Notes: a model not told the origin generated them from the sequence alone. 45,086 bases of DNA from Lachnospiraceae bacterium (GCA_028692055.1 JAQUYA010000013.1:1-45086); one strand, 5' to 3'; shown: positions 9,290 through 18,188, counted from the first letter of the stretch. Numbers and translations: made by a program.

Positions 9290-9356
9290 CACGAGCTCCT
9301 TCTAATTCAAATATAATAATATTAGGGGCAAATAATTTTTGACTCTAACATGCTAT

Positions 9357-9385
9357 AGTATAGCCCAGAAATAAGATAAATTCAA
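9357..9385 (-). promoter_or_regulatory. Promoter of asnS-asnA
   Basis: Minus-strand TTGAAT (9380-9385), a 17-nt spacer and TATACT (9357-9362) lie about 65 nt upstream of asnS. The leader is too short for a T-box. Confidence 0.75.
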
Positions 9386-9416
9386 GACACAATGCACGAT
9401 AGCGTCTATTTTTCCG

Positions 9417-11516
9417 CTATTGTGCAATCAGTATCCGAACACTTCTTGGCTCTATTTCCATTACCTCACTCTCAAGCTGCTCTTTTTTAGAAATACTCTC
9501 TTCCTCAAATGTATTCACAAGCTCTTTCCACTTTAGTTGCATTGGCAGCTCTGGCAGTTCAACTCTTTGTTTTTCCCAGTAAGTGTTTATTCCAAGATAA
9601 ATGATATCCTCTTTTGTCCCGTCCTCACTTCTTCCTGCATACATGATTCCTACATAATGATGGTTGTTTTCAAAATCCGTTTTCCAGGCTTTTATTCCGT
9701 GTACACTCACATTTGGAAAACCATTCGTACAAAGCGGGGTATCTATTCGAATAACACGATAGGTCTTTCTCAATCGAATCATGTATTGAAAAAATTCAAA
9801 AATATCCTTGTTTTCCTTCAGCAGATTCCAATCCAGCCACGAAATCCTATTATCCTGACAATAGGCATTATTATTGCCGTACTGTGTATTGCAAAATTCA
9901 TCTCCCGCCAGAAACATAGGTATTCCCCTACTGCAAATAAGAGTAGCAAAGGCATTCTTTATCAGACGCTTCCTAAGTTTCATAGTTTCCGAATTGTCTG
10001 TATCTCCTTCTGCCCCACAGTTCCAGCTTCTATTATCATTGGAACCATCCGTATTATCCCAGCCATTACCCTCATTATGCTTCTCATTATAAGAATATAA
10101 ATCATATAAGGTAAATCCATCATGGCAGGTGATAAAGTTCACAGATGCACTATGTCCCCGGTATTCCGGACAATAGATATCCGAGGAGCCAGTTATTCTA
10201 TTTGCGGCTGCCTCCGCCTTTCCGTAATCTCCCTTCAGAAAATCTCTGATGTCATCCCGGTATCGTCCGTTCCATTCTACCCAGCGGTTCCATGTCGGAA
10301 AAGTACCTACCTGGTATAAGCCTCCTGCATCCCATGCTTCTGCAATTAATTTTACTTTTCCCAAAATCGGATCAAAAGCAAGGCTCTGCAGCAATGGCGG
10401 TTTACTCATGGGGCTTCCGTCCTCATTACGTCCTAAGATACTTGCAAGGTCAAACCGAAATCCATCTACACGGTATGCAATTACCCAATAGCGCAGACAT
10501 TCCAAAATCATTTGCTGCACGATAGGATGATTACAGTTTATGGTGTTTCCGCAGCCGCTGAAATTATAATAGTAACCATCGGGCGTAAGCAGATAGTAAA
10601 TATTATTATCAATTCCTTTAAAAGAGAAGTATGGGCCGTTTTCATTTCCTTCGGCAGTATGATTAAAAACTACATCTAAAAATACTTCAATTCCATTTTC
10701 ATTCAATTCCTTGATAACTCTCTTTAACTCATTTCCTTCGCGGTTATATTCTACGCTGGCACAGTAGCCGGTATTGGGTGCAAAAAAGCTTACGGTATTG
10801 TAGCCCCAGTAATCCAACAAAGTCTTTCCGTCTACTTCACGTCTGTCTCTTAATTCATCAAATTCAAAAATCGGCATAAGTTCAACGGCTGTAATACCCA
10901 GTTCCTTTAAGTAGGGCAGCTTTTCCATTATTCCGGCAAAGGTTCCCGGAAATTCTACCCCTGAGGAATCATCTTTTGTAAATCCACGGACATGCAGCTC
11001 ATAAATAATCAAATCCTCCATAGGTGTCAGTGGCTGCTTGCAGTTTTCCCAGTCAAAATCATCGCGAACAACACGTGCTTTATATCCGATTTCCTCTGCC
11101 TCTTTTTCTCCCCATACGCTTTGTCCGGTAACTGCCTTTGCATAAGGGTCCAGTAGATTCTTCGTTTTATCAAAAATAATTCCTTTTTGTGGTTCATAAG
11201 GTCCGTCCAAACGATAGGCATATTCAAATTCTTCAATGTTCAGCTTAAACACAATCATAGAATATACGTTTCCAATGCGATAATGCTCTGGAAATTTTAA
11301 GATTGCATATGGTTCCTTTTCCATACGGTGAAATAATAACAGTTCACAAGAGGTCGCCTGATTGGAATGTATCGTAAAATTAACACCGCCCGGAATAGCT
11401 GTTGCTCCATTGATTTCATAAAATCCAGGTCTTACATCAAACCCTTCTAAGGTATCCAGAGGTACTAAATGTATCTTTTTATTTGTTTGCACTTCTATTT
11501 TTACATCATTATTCAT
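9417..11516 (-). CDS. glgX: Glycogen debranching enzyme, GlgX/isoamylase type (GH13)
   Basis: Hydrolyses alpha-1,6 branches in glycogen or limit dextrins in the cytoplasm. An N-terminal CBM48-like domain (about 25-120, with INGATAIPGGVNFTIHS) is followed by a GH13 barrel with LIIYELHVRGFT, the DVVFNHTAEG region, the nucleophile Asp in DGFRFDLA (near 354), the acid Glu in AEAWDAG (near 394) and the stabilising Asp in TCHDGFTLYD (near 464). A C-terminal beta domain closes the protein. The 699-residue length fits the family. No signal peptide is seen. It starts behind a GGGGGAGG-like RBS, and the palindromic element lies about 100 nt upstream of its start. No other glg gene is nearby. Confidence 0.93.
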   Translation of the reverse strand: MNNDVKIEVQTNKKIHLVPLDTLEGFDVRPGFYEINGATAIPGGVNFTIHSNQATSCELLLFHRMEKEPYAILKFPEHYRIGNVYSMIVFKLNIEEFEYAYRLDGPYEPQKGIIFDKTKNLLDPYAKAVTGQSVWGEKEAEEIGYKARVVRDDFDWENCKQPLTPMEDLIIYELHVRGFTKDDSSGVEFPGTFAGIMEKLPYLKELGITAVELMPIFEFDELRDRREVDGKTLLDYWGYNTVSFFAPNTGYCASVEYNREGNELKRVIKELNENGIEVFLDVVFNHTAEGNENGPYFSFKGIDNNIYYLLTPDGYYYNFSGCGNTINCNHPIVQQMILECLRYWVIAYRVDGFRFDLASILGRNEDGSPMSKPPLLQSLAFDPILGKVKLIAEAWDAGGLYQVGTFPTWNRWVEWNGRYRDDIRDFLKGDYGKAEAAANRITGSSDIYCPEYRGHSASVNFITCHDGFTLYDLYSYNEKHNEGNGWDNTDGSNDNRSWNCGAEGDTDNSETMKLRKRLIKNAFATLICSRGIPMFLAGDEFCNTQYGNNNAYCQDNRISWLDWNLLKENKDIFEFFQYMIRLRKTYRVIRIDTPLCTNGFPNVSVHGIKAWKTDFENNHHYVGIMYAGRSEDGTKEDIIYLGINTYWEKQRVELPELPMQLKWKELVNTFEEESISKKEQLESEVMEIEPRSVRILIAQ

Positions 11517-11552
11517 TTTTCCTCCCCCTTTTCAAGAGAAATACTTATATAT

Positions 11553-11584
11553 ATTGTACCATAATTCCGTGTGCTTTAGCACAC
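11553..11584 (-). promoter_or_regulatory. Candidate glgX promoter with overlapping palindrome
   Basis: TACAAT on the minus strand (11553-11558) is a fair -10 box. The expected -35 position is occupied by the palindrome GTGTGC-TTTA-GCACAC (11569-11584), a possible operator. The -35 match is poor, so the call is tentative. Confidence 0.35.
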
Positions 11585-11626
11585 ATTCAAATTAGTAATG
11601 CAAATTATTAAGTTAACACACATTGT

Positions 11627-11952
11627 GTGGCTGCACGGAGGGCTGTGGACGTTTCAGATAGCGTGGGGCGTCCCTTCTGTTTGCATCCTGTAACTCTCCA
11701 TTATGCAAGAAAATCTAAGAGTGGTAAAAGGAAATGTGTTATACCTTTATCTAAGACGTACAAAACCGAGGGATTATGCGACATCGTGTCGCAATCCCTC
11801 TCGCTCACACTTCCTGTGTTCGCGTTTTTGTCTTTGGCATTTTCTTTTACCACTCTAATATTTTCTAAGCATAATTCCAAATGTTACAGGATGCAAACAG
11901 AAGGGACGCCCCAAGCTATCTGAAACGAGTTCTACATTTATGAAGCAGCCAC
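11627..11952 (+). repeat. Type A giant hairpin (A1)
   Basis: Bounded by GTGGCTGC and GCAGCCAC. Its main outer stem is 44 bp (11651-11694 with 11883-11926) with one mismatch, and pairing continues imperfectly inward through AAAATCTAAGAGTGG / CCACTCTAATATTTT. The core holds a conserved TAAGACGTAC word, a 33-nt hairpin (11768-11800) with ATGCGACATCGTGTCGC at its top, and a second small hairpin beside it. Confidence 0.88.
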
Positions 11953-12163
11953 GAAATTCTCATATATTACCCAAAGTAAGTTGTAACTAAATAAATGTAA
12001 TTACACCATGCTAATAGAAATATAATCTACTCAAATAGTTAAATTTTATATATCCATTTCAAAAAAAGGAATCTCTGAGTTTTTCTTATATCAAAACGGT
12101 GCGAAGCCTTAAATGAATCCATATTAAGATAAAGTATAATTCCAATTATGCCAAAAGATCTTC

Positions 12164-12502
12164 GTGACTGCTTCGATACAGTAGAATACATTTTCACGGT
12201 ACAGACGTAAATATGCCGAACTTTGTGTGGGACTTCCGAATAATGCGTAGAAAATATTAGAGTTCAAAAAGAAAATGTTATTATCAGAAATGCGAACACA
12301 CGAAGTGGGTTTACACACGATGTGCGAGCAAAAGGGATTGCGACACGATGTCGCATAATCCCTTGATTTCGTACGTCTTAAAGAATGTCACACATTTTCT
12401 TTTTGAACTCTTAGATTTTCAGCATTATGAGGCGTCCCACACAAAGTCGGCATACTTATGTCTGCACCGTGAAAATGTACTCACAGCCCTCCGTGCAGCC
12501 AC
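12164..12502 (-). repeat. Type B giant hairpin (B1)
   Basis: Bounded by GTGACTGC and GCAGCCAC. The long outer stem pairs 12188-12235 with about 12434-12480 and differs wholly in sequence from the type A stem. The core is related to type A: an AGAGT...AAAAGAAAATG arm, the TAAGACGTAC word (minus strand) and a 33-nt hairpin at 12332-12364. Confidence 0.87.
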
Positions 12503-12549
12503 TCATTGTGTGCTAACTTAAAATTTGCATATTGTGTATCATTATTTCC

Positions 12550-15321
12550 TTATTTTTCTGGTTCTGTTTCTTTTAGCAGTGTGATGGTCATATCCCGTAA
12601 TTCCAATCCATTTTGACGGAAGGATAATTTATACGCACTGATTCTTGTTTCCATATGAATTATATTTTCAAGGGTTACCCATTTTCCACCGGTACCATTA
12701 AATGTGTACATGGCTGCCGGTGTTCCACCAAGGGCGAAGGCTACCGGTAGCTGTGCTACCTCGCTTGCATCTGATTTTCCGGTAAGCGTTACATTATAGT
12801 CGCCATCCTGCTTCAAGTTCAATCCAAATGCATAGCTTGCATCTTTCTTTACTTCTACTTCTTCCAATGGAATGGTAATCTGATTTTCCACCTCATAGGT
12901 AATGATTTCTGTATTCTGTGAAGCAAGTTCTTCTGCCGGCTGATTAATCACTTCCACTTCGCAGGCATTATCCAGCATACGTTTCATAGCATGGGAATTC
13001 ATGACGAACTCACAGATATTCATGGCACATCTTTGCAGTTCCCCTCTGGTTAAGGTTCCCTTTTCAATAGAAGCTAAGGTGTTATCGCCGATTTGATTTA
13101 CCGCTCCGTCTGCACATACCATATAGATATCATTCTGTGCTGCTGCCATAGCTGCGAAATTAGTACGATTTGCTTCGACCCCTTCTTCGTTAATCTTCGC
13201 CCACCAATCGGTCATGACAATACCATCAAAGCCCCACTGATTACGAAGAATCTCTGTTACTAAGTCATAGTTACCTGCTGTCCACAATCCATTTACAGAG
13301 CCGTAGGTTGTCATAACTACATGTCCAACGCCTGCTTTCACTGCCATTTCATAGCCCTTCAAATAAATCTCTCTTAAAGCTCTCTCCGAAATCACACTAT
13401 CCACATCATGGCGATAGGTTTCCTGATTATTTCCACAGAAATGTTTCATGGAACCGGTAACACCTGATTTTGCAAGTCCTTTTAACTGTGCCGTCGCCAA
13501 AGCTCCTGTTAAGAGTGGATCTTCGGAAAAATATTCAAAATTTCTGCCATTTAGCGGATGTCTGTGAATGTTCATGCCAGGTCCTAAAAGAATCTCTATA
13601 TGATTCTTAATCATCTCGATTCCAGTATACGTAAATAATTCTTCTGCAAGTTCTTCATTAAAAGTACATGCTATTAATGTGCCATTCGGCATACTGAAGG
13701 CATGAAGACCTGTATCTAGACGCATTCCGGAAGGACCATCTGTACAACAGCCACAAGGGATTCCAAATTTCTGCAGTCTTGGACTCACACCACCAAAGGC
13801 TGCTGCCGTTCCCGGTGTTACCTTGGAGCTTCCCATACCTTCTCCTCGAATGATGCAGGATAAATCTTCATCGGTAAGCTGTGCTGCAAATTCTTCCATG
13901 CTTGCTTTTTTATCTAAGACATCCTTTAGTTTAATGCCTTTATCTTCTACCAAAGGAATTGTTTTCGGCCGACTGCTTAGACGTCTTTCTTTCATATTTA
14001 CCGTACGGAGAGGTGCATCCTCCCATTGCATCTGATATTCATTTTGTGTGTCTTTCTGAGGTTTCATTCTTTTAAATGCACTGACCGGTGCTAGAGCTTC
14101 TCTTAATTTTTCTGTCACGATAAGCTCATTTAAATTAAAGCTGCCAGCTTCCTGTGCCTGTCTTACACTATTACCTGCATAAATAGTATAGGTTCCTTCC
14201 TCTAACAGCATGCAGGATTTATGACCAGTTATCCCTGCTTCATCGTAAGATGCAAAGCTTGCCAATTCCATTTCAAAGGATAAAACCTGTTCCTCTGAAG
14301 GTTTTAATTCTTTTGTCTTCTGGAACCCAATTAAGCTTCTTACTGCTTTTCCTAATTTTCCCTGTGGTGCTTCTACATAAATCTGTACTACCTCTTTGCC
14401 GGCACAGGTACCTGTATTTTTGACCGCAATTGCAAGTTTGACTGTTTTATCTGTCTTTTCAAATAATTTTGTATGAATTGAAAAATCTGTATAAGAAAGA
14501 CCAAATCCAAATGGATAAAGTACTTTATCTTTTGCTGCGGTTTCAAAATAACGATATCCTACATAGATATCCTCTACGTAAAAATCAAAATCCTTATTTC
14601 CGAAGTTTCCATCGGATGGGTAATCGTGAATGGAACGTGCAATGGTATCTGATAGCTTACCGGAAGGGCTTACCTTTCCCACGAGTACATCTGCTACCCC
14701 GTAACCACCAACCATTCCACCCTGCCATACATATAAAACGGCATCTGGCTGATATTTTTCCACAAAGCTCATATCAATGATATTTCCAACATTCAGAATC
14801 ACTGTCATCTTTGAGAATTCTTTTCTTACTTTTGCAAGCATATCTTCTTCGATTGCAGTTAAACGATAAGCTCCGACCTCATCTTTATTATCATGGTCTT
14901 CACCAGCTGTTCTTCCGATGATAACAAGGGCATTCTCTGATTCTCTGGCAATTCTGCCGGCTAATTCTTCTGATACTTCCATTTCGTCCTGTGCCCATGG
15001 TTCTGTACCCCAACCGACACCTGGATTAAATGGATTCTCCAGTTCCCATTCTTCATATACTTTCTGAAGCTCTTTATTTAATACTACCGTACCATCTTCT
15101 GTAAGGCCATCTACGATACTGATTACCTTGGATACATTTACCATACCCCCTGAACCGGTACCACTTTTGTAATAATTATTCTGTATTCTGCCAAATACAG
15201 CTACCTTGCTTCCCTTTGTATAAGGAAGTGCCTGATTATCATTCTTTAATAATACAACACCTTCTGCCACTGTTCTTCTGGAACATTCACAATACTTTTC
15301 CCAATCCAATACTCTCTTCAT
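12550..15321 (-). CDS. Glycoside hydrolase family 3 beta-glucosidase with permuted domain order
   Basis: Probable intracellular exo-acting glycosidase (beta-glucosidase class); no signal peptide. The domain order is reversed relative to common GH3 enzymes. The (alpha/beta) sandwich usually found second comes first (about 15-250, starting AEGVVLLKNDNQALP). A fibronectin-III-like domain follows (about 290-370, GKEVVQIYVEAP), then the TIM-barrel domain (about 470-720), and a beta-rich C-terminal domain (about 790-915). The barrel has the nucleophile Asp in IVMTDWWA (near 704), plus GRNFEYFSEDP and KHFCGNNQE. Such permutation is known in rumen Firmicutes (for example Butyrivibrio). Divergent from an AraC gene that may regulate it. 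The exact sugar specificity is not readable. Confidence 0.92.
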   Translation of the reverse strand: MKRVLDWEKYCECSRRTVAEGVVLLKNDNQALPYTKGSKVAVFGRIQNNYYKSGTGSGGMVNVSKVISIVDGLTEDGTVVLNKELQKVYEEWELENPFNPGVGWGTEPWAQDEMEVSEELAGRIARESENALVIIGRTAGEDHDNKDEVGAYRLTAIEEDMLAKVRKEFSKMTVILNVGNIIDMSFVEKYQPDAVLYVWQGGMVGGYGVADVLVGKVSPSGKLSDTIARSIHDYPSDGNFGNKDFDFYVEDIYVGYRYFETAAKDKVLYPFGFGLSYTDFSIHTKLFEKTDKTVKLAIAVKNTGTCAGKEVVQIYVEAPQGKLGKAVRSLIGFQKTKELKPSEEQVLSFEMELASFASYDEAGITGHKSCMLLEEGTYTIYAGNSVRQAQEAGSFNLNELIVTEKLREALAPVSAFKRMKPQKDTQNEYQMQWEDAPLRTVNMKERRLSSRPKTIPLVEDKGIKLKDVLDKKASMEEFAAQLTDEDLSCIIRGEGMGSSKVTPGTAAAFGGVSPRLQKFGIPCGCCTDGPSGMRLDTGLHAFSMPNGTLIACTFNEELAEELFTYTGIEMIKNHIEILLGPGMNIHRHPLNGRNFEYFSEDPLLTGALATAQLKGLAKSGVTGSMKHFCGNNQETYRHDVDSVISERALREIYLKGYEMAVKAGVGHVVMTTYGSVNGLWTAGNYDLVTEILRNQWGFDGIVMTDWWAKINEEGVEANRTNFAAMAAAQNDIYMVCADGAVNQIGDNTLASIEKGTLTRGELQRCAMNICEFVMNSHAMKRMLDNACEVEVINQPAEELASQNTEIITYEVENQITIPLEEVEVKKDASYAFGLNLKQDGDYNVTLTGKSDASEVAQLPVAFALGGTPAAMYTFNGTGGKWVTLENIIHMETRISAYKLSFRQNGLELRDMTITLLKETEPEK

Positions 15322-15350
15322 CGCTACTATCTCCTTTATGGTAATGTTGT

Positions 15351-15519
15351 AAATGATGATATACGCTTCTTAGCAAAAAACAATCTTTTCAGGAGTCGCT
15401 CTCGCTCGGTTTCAGGCATAGTGGTACATAATGCAGCAACCACACGCTGCATAAGTACCAATACCTTCAAACGCTCCTTCTAAAATTTGTTTTTTGCTAA
15501 GAAGCGTATATCATCATTT
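15351..15519. repeat. Long palindromic element between the GH3 and araC genes
   Basis: A perfect 33-bp terminal inverted repeat (15351-15383 with 15487-15519) encloses a partly self-complementary 103-nt core, including the nested hairpin GGTAC-ATGCAGC / GCTGCAT-GTACC. Build resembles the type A/B elements (perfect outer stem, imperfect core), though its stem sequence is unrelated. It ends about 30 nt upstream of the GH3 start, so it would sit in that gene's leader or promoter region. No coding content. Confidence 0.85.
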
Positions 15520-15604
15520 TACATTTACGACTTTTATAATTTATATATTACTCATAATGTGCGGATAGTTCTAGCTGCTTTCTTAATCAAAATATAGGTC
15601 GATA

Positions 15605-15633
15605 TTGATATTTGTTGCTTTTTTACTTATAAT
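15605..15633 (+). promoter_or_regulatory. Promoter of the araC-type gene
   Basis: TTGATA (15605-15610), a 17-nt spacer and TATAAT (15628-15633). Transcription from here would give a leader of about 120 nt that contains the 15672-15726 hairpin. Confidence 0.7.
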
Positions 15634-15671
15634 TACTATATTACTTAAACATTACAGTTCGGAAGTCAAAA

Positions 15672-15726
15672 GGATAACGACTGGGGTACGCTGGCATAAA
15701 TTGCCAGTGTACCCCAGCCGCTATCC
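15672..15726 (+). promoter_or_regulatory. Strong leader hairpin upstream of araC
   Basis: A 16-bp GC-rich stem (15681-15696 with 15702-15717, one G-U pair, 5-nt loop) is extended by GGATA/CTATCC at the base. It lies 24 nt before the AAGGAG ribosome binding site and is not followed by a T run, so it is not a typical terminator. It may be a leader regulatory structure, an RNA-stability stem, or another palindromic repeat unit. Confidence 0.6.
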
Positions 15727-15763
15727 CTCCACAACACCCAAATATAATTAAGGAGTACTCCCT

Positions 15764-16615
15764 ATGCCTTCATTTAAACACGAGAATATCGTTGATGATA
15801 ATCATTTACAAGTCTTTTTTGATACTGCTGTTGATGAAAACTTTATCTGTACCGCTCATTGGCACAGTCATCTGGAGATTCTGCTAATCCTGTCTGGGTC
15901 CATGGTAGCTTATAGTAATTCTCAGAAATATATTCTGGGTCCTTCTGACATGCTTATCATAAATCCGAATGATATTCATTCTACCTACATTGATAAAACC
16001 ATTACTTACATTCTGCTGCAGATTCCTGCCGATTATATCAGTCGGATTCTGCCTGACTATGCTTTGGTTCATTTTCAGGAATATTTTCCTGCTTCTGCGG
16101 GAAATCCTCATCATGCACATCTGTCCGCACTATTATTAACCATAAAGCAGGATTATGATTCTAAAGAAAAAGGATATGAGCTGCACTTTACTTCTACTCT
16201 TTTTCAACTGCTATTTGAGTTATACAAATATTTTTCCATTGAATTATCTTCTATTGAAAATGCAAAAAACAGCCGCGACATAAACCGAATTGAAGAGGCT
16301 ATTCGTTATGTGCGGCTGCATTATACAGAGTCTATTTCTTTGTCAGATATTTCCGATTTTCTCGGAATAAGTCGTGAATACTTTTGTCGCCTATTTAAGG
16401 ATTATACCGGCCAGACTTTCTTAGAATACATCAATACCTTTCGTATTGTTCATTTTTATACCGATCTGGTGCAAACCTCGGAAAGTATTACTTATTTAAT
16501 GGAAAAGCATGGTATCACAAACTATAAGGTATTTATGAAGTTGTTTAAAGGAGCTTATCATGGTACACCTCTGCAGATTCGAAAATCATTAACCATACAA
16601 GGAAAAAGTAGCTGA
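15764..16615 (+). CDS. AraC-family transcriptional regulator (cupin sensor)
   Basis: An N-terminal cupin-like sensor domain (about 10-100, with HWHSHLEILLILSGSMVAYSN and the DMLIINPNDIHS strand) is followed by a two-helix-turn-helix AraC DNA-binding domain (about 180-280: IRYVRLHYTESISLSDISDFLGIS...YFCRLFKDYTGQTFLEYIN). It starts at ATG 15764 with AAGGAG 8 nt upstream. Divergent placement next to the GH3 glucosidase suggests it responds to a sugar and controls that gene; this is inference from context. It converges on the diguanylate cyclase with only 15 nt between the stops. Confidence 0.9.
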   Translation: MPSFKHENIVDDNHLQVFFDTAVDENFICTAHWHSHLEILLILSGSMVAYSNSQKYILGPSDMLIINPNDIHSTYIDKTITYILLQIPADYISRILPDYALVHFQEYFPASAGNPHHAHLSALLLTIKQDYDSKEKGYELHFTSTLFQLLFELYKYFSIELSSIENAKNSRDINRIEEAIRYVRLHYTESISLSDISDFLGISREYFCRLFKDYTGQTFLEYINTFRIVHFYTDLVQTSESITYLMEKHGITNYKVFMKLFKGAYHGTPLQIRKSLTIQGKSS

Positions 16616-16630
16616 CCTTTCTTATTGCCC

Positions 16631-18046
16631 TTATTCTCTTCCCAAATAATAGTTCTCTGCCTTCATAATTTGGTTTCCGCCTCTTAACTTCGATTCATAC
16701 ATATACTTATCAGCACTTTCATATAGCTGGTTAAAATTCATTCCCTCCGCTGGTGCAACTGCAATTCCGACACTGATTGTAATTACCATGTCCCAATGGA
16801 ACTCTGCCGCTATCCCTTCTACTGCATTCATAAAAGCTTTCATTCGTTCTTCTATTTCTTCAATTTTATACACTTCTTTCAAAAAGATAGCAAATTCATC
16901 TCCGCCTAGTCTTCCAATAACATCCTCCTGCCGAAAGAATTTCTTCATCAATTCTGCAATTTTTATAATCAGGCGATCACCCTCTACATGCCCCAAGGTA
17001 TCATTTACCCGTTTAAACTTATCCACATCAAAGAGTATCAAAACACTATTCTCTTTTTGTCCCTGTAAAAGATATCCATCCAAAAACTCTTCAAAAGCGC
17101 CATGATTTCGTAATGCAGTCATAGAATCCAACTGCGCTAATTTTCTTAGCTCGTTATTTTTTTCACGTGAATGCAAAAACAAGTATATGGAAAGTATCAA
17201 TATTATTTTTACACAAATGCCAATTGTAGCCATCATTGTATCGCTTAAATCTTTTGTAATGATTTCGTTTGGAAATGTCAAAAACAGCTTCCAATCGTTA
17301 ATTCCAATTGGACAATAATAAGCATAGTTTTTATGCAGCTCCTGCTGATAAGTTATTACTTTGGACTCCTCACTTTGTATGGTTCCTTCCTTTCCACTTG
17401 TTATAATCAAACCCACCGTTTTATCTTCCGGTCCTACTAAGATTTCTCCATCTGGCTTATAAATATAAGCATGCCCTTTCCCATCAAAATAATCTGTATT
17501 CAAAATGGTTTCCAATGAATCCAATTCATAAATTCCGATAACCATACCAGCGACTTCCTGATTTTCATAAATCGGTGCATAAACCACCACGTTCTTTTTT
17601 CCGTTTACTTTAGAAGTCTGTACCTGTGAAATTCCGCTCTTACCTTCTGCTGCTCTTTGTATATATTCACGTCCTTCTGCATTTGTACGAACGCCCTCTG
17701 AAGATATTGCATCTCCATTTATTTTAGTCAGCCACATTCTGCTAAAATCCAATTTTTCACTCATTGCATGCAGTTCCTGTAATGCCTCTTCGGAATGAAT
17801 GTCTTCATATCTTTCAAATCCTATCGCAGAGGCGTCCAGCAGAGCTATTGAATCCCTCATATGTCGATTAATATGTCCTGCTATTTGTTTTCCGGTTTCC
17901 TCCAGTTGACGCTCATATTGCATGCTAATTCTTTGCATAGAAAAAGATACATAATCATAAACAGATACACAAAGAAAAATAACCCCTATTATGCATAAAA
18001 TTTTTTTATTTATTGGTTTTTCCAAATATCTTTTGGCTTTGTTCAT
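16631..18046 (-). CDS. Membrane diguanylate cyclase with extracytoplasmic Cache-like sensor
   Basis: Makes cyclic di-GMP from GTP. TM1 (about 16-36) and TM2 (about 265-290) enclose a roughly 230-residue extracytoplasmic domain of dCache type (for example VVVYAPIYENQEVAGMVIGIYELDSL). A GGDEF domain follows, with an intact active-site RLGGDEFAIFL. Five residues before GGDEF lies RQED, an RxxD inhibitory site, so product feedback is likely. The segment that is usually DxLTGLxNR reads DSMTALRNHGAFE, a mild deviation. ATG 18046 is preferred over an upstream in-frame start because AAAGG lies 7 nt upstream. Confidence 0.92.
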   Translation of the reverse strand: MNKAKRYLEKPINKKILCIIGVIFLCVSVYDYVSFSMQRISMQYERQLEETGKQIAGHINRHMRDSIALLDASAIGFERYEDIHSEEALQELHAMSEKLDFSRMWLTKINGDAISSEGVRTNAEGREYIQRAAEGKSGISQVQTSKVNGKKNVVVYAPIYENQEVAGMVIGIYELDSLETILNTDYFDGKGHAYIYKPDGEILVGPEDKTVGLIITSGKEGTIQSEESKVITYQQELHKNYAYYCPIGINDWKLFLTFPNEIITKDLSDTMMATIGICVKIILILSIYLFLHSREKNNELRKLAQLDSMTALRNHGAFEEFLDGYLLQGQKENSVLILFDVDKFKRVNDTLGHVEGDRLIIKIAELMKKFFRQEDVIGRLGGDEFAIFLKEVYKIEEIEERMKAFMNAVEGIAAEFHWDMVITISVGIAVAPAEGMNFNQLYESADKYMYESKLRGGNQIMKAENYYLGRE

Positions 18047-18100
18047 TTGGCAACCTTTCTCAAAAACAAATATCAAGTACTGTCTATGTACTACTTAATT

Positions 18101-18130
18101 ACTATAATAGTAGCATAAAGAAAGTTACAA
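18101..18130 (-). promoter_or_regulatory. Candidate promoter of the diguanylate cyclase gene
   Basis: Minus-strand TTGTAA (18125-18130) and TATAGT (18101-18106) with an 18-nt spacer, about 55 nt upstream of the start. Nearby GCTACATTTT words are directly repeated. Confidence 0.45.
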
Positions 18131-18188
18131 TGCTACATTTTCTGCTACATTTTTATACTTCTTTTCATCCAAAAACTATATGAATTTT

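Larger units (their letters stand above)
11600..12528. repeat. Composite giant palindromic element, copy 1
   Basis: Fills the 1-kb gap between glgX and the GH3 gene. Both ends carry an imperfect inverted repeat of about 48 nt containing TTAAGTTA, CACACA and TGGCTGCACGGAGGGCTGTG. Inside are two giant hairpins, type A (11627-11952) and type B (12164-12502), separated by 211 nt of AT-rich spacer. The same unit, reversed, recurs at 26484-27268. No transposase or plausible protein is encoded; the open frames here are a by-product of the palindrome. Either a non-autonomous mobile element or a large structured RNA locus. Confidence 0.88.

Noticed and set aside
9290..9356. T-box riboswitch upstream of asnS-asnA
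   Set aside because: The promoter lies about 65 nt upstream of the start, leaving no room for a T-box, and no T-box core motif is visible.
9396..9417. Terminator after glgX
   Set aside because: A weak 6-8 bp stem is present (ATAGCG/CGCTAT) but no T run follows on the minus strand.
11627..11923. 98-codon open frame in type A hairpin A1, with a similar frame in A2 (26946-27206)
   Set aside because: The frame follows the palindrome, has no ribosome binding site, and the two translations differ by indels and substitutions as structure-constrained DNA would. Similar small frames occur in B1 and B2.
11600..12528. Insertion sequence with transposase
   Set aside because: No frame in either composite encodes a transposase or recombinase motif; at most a non-autonomous element.
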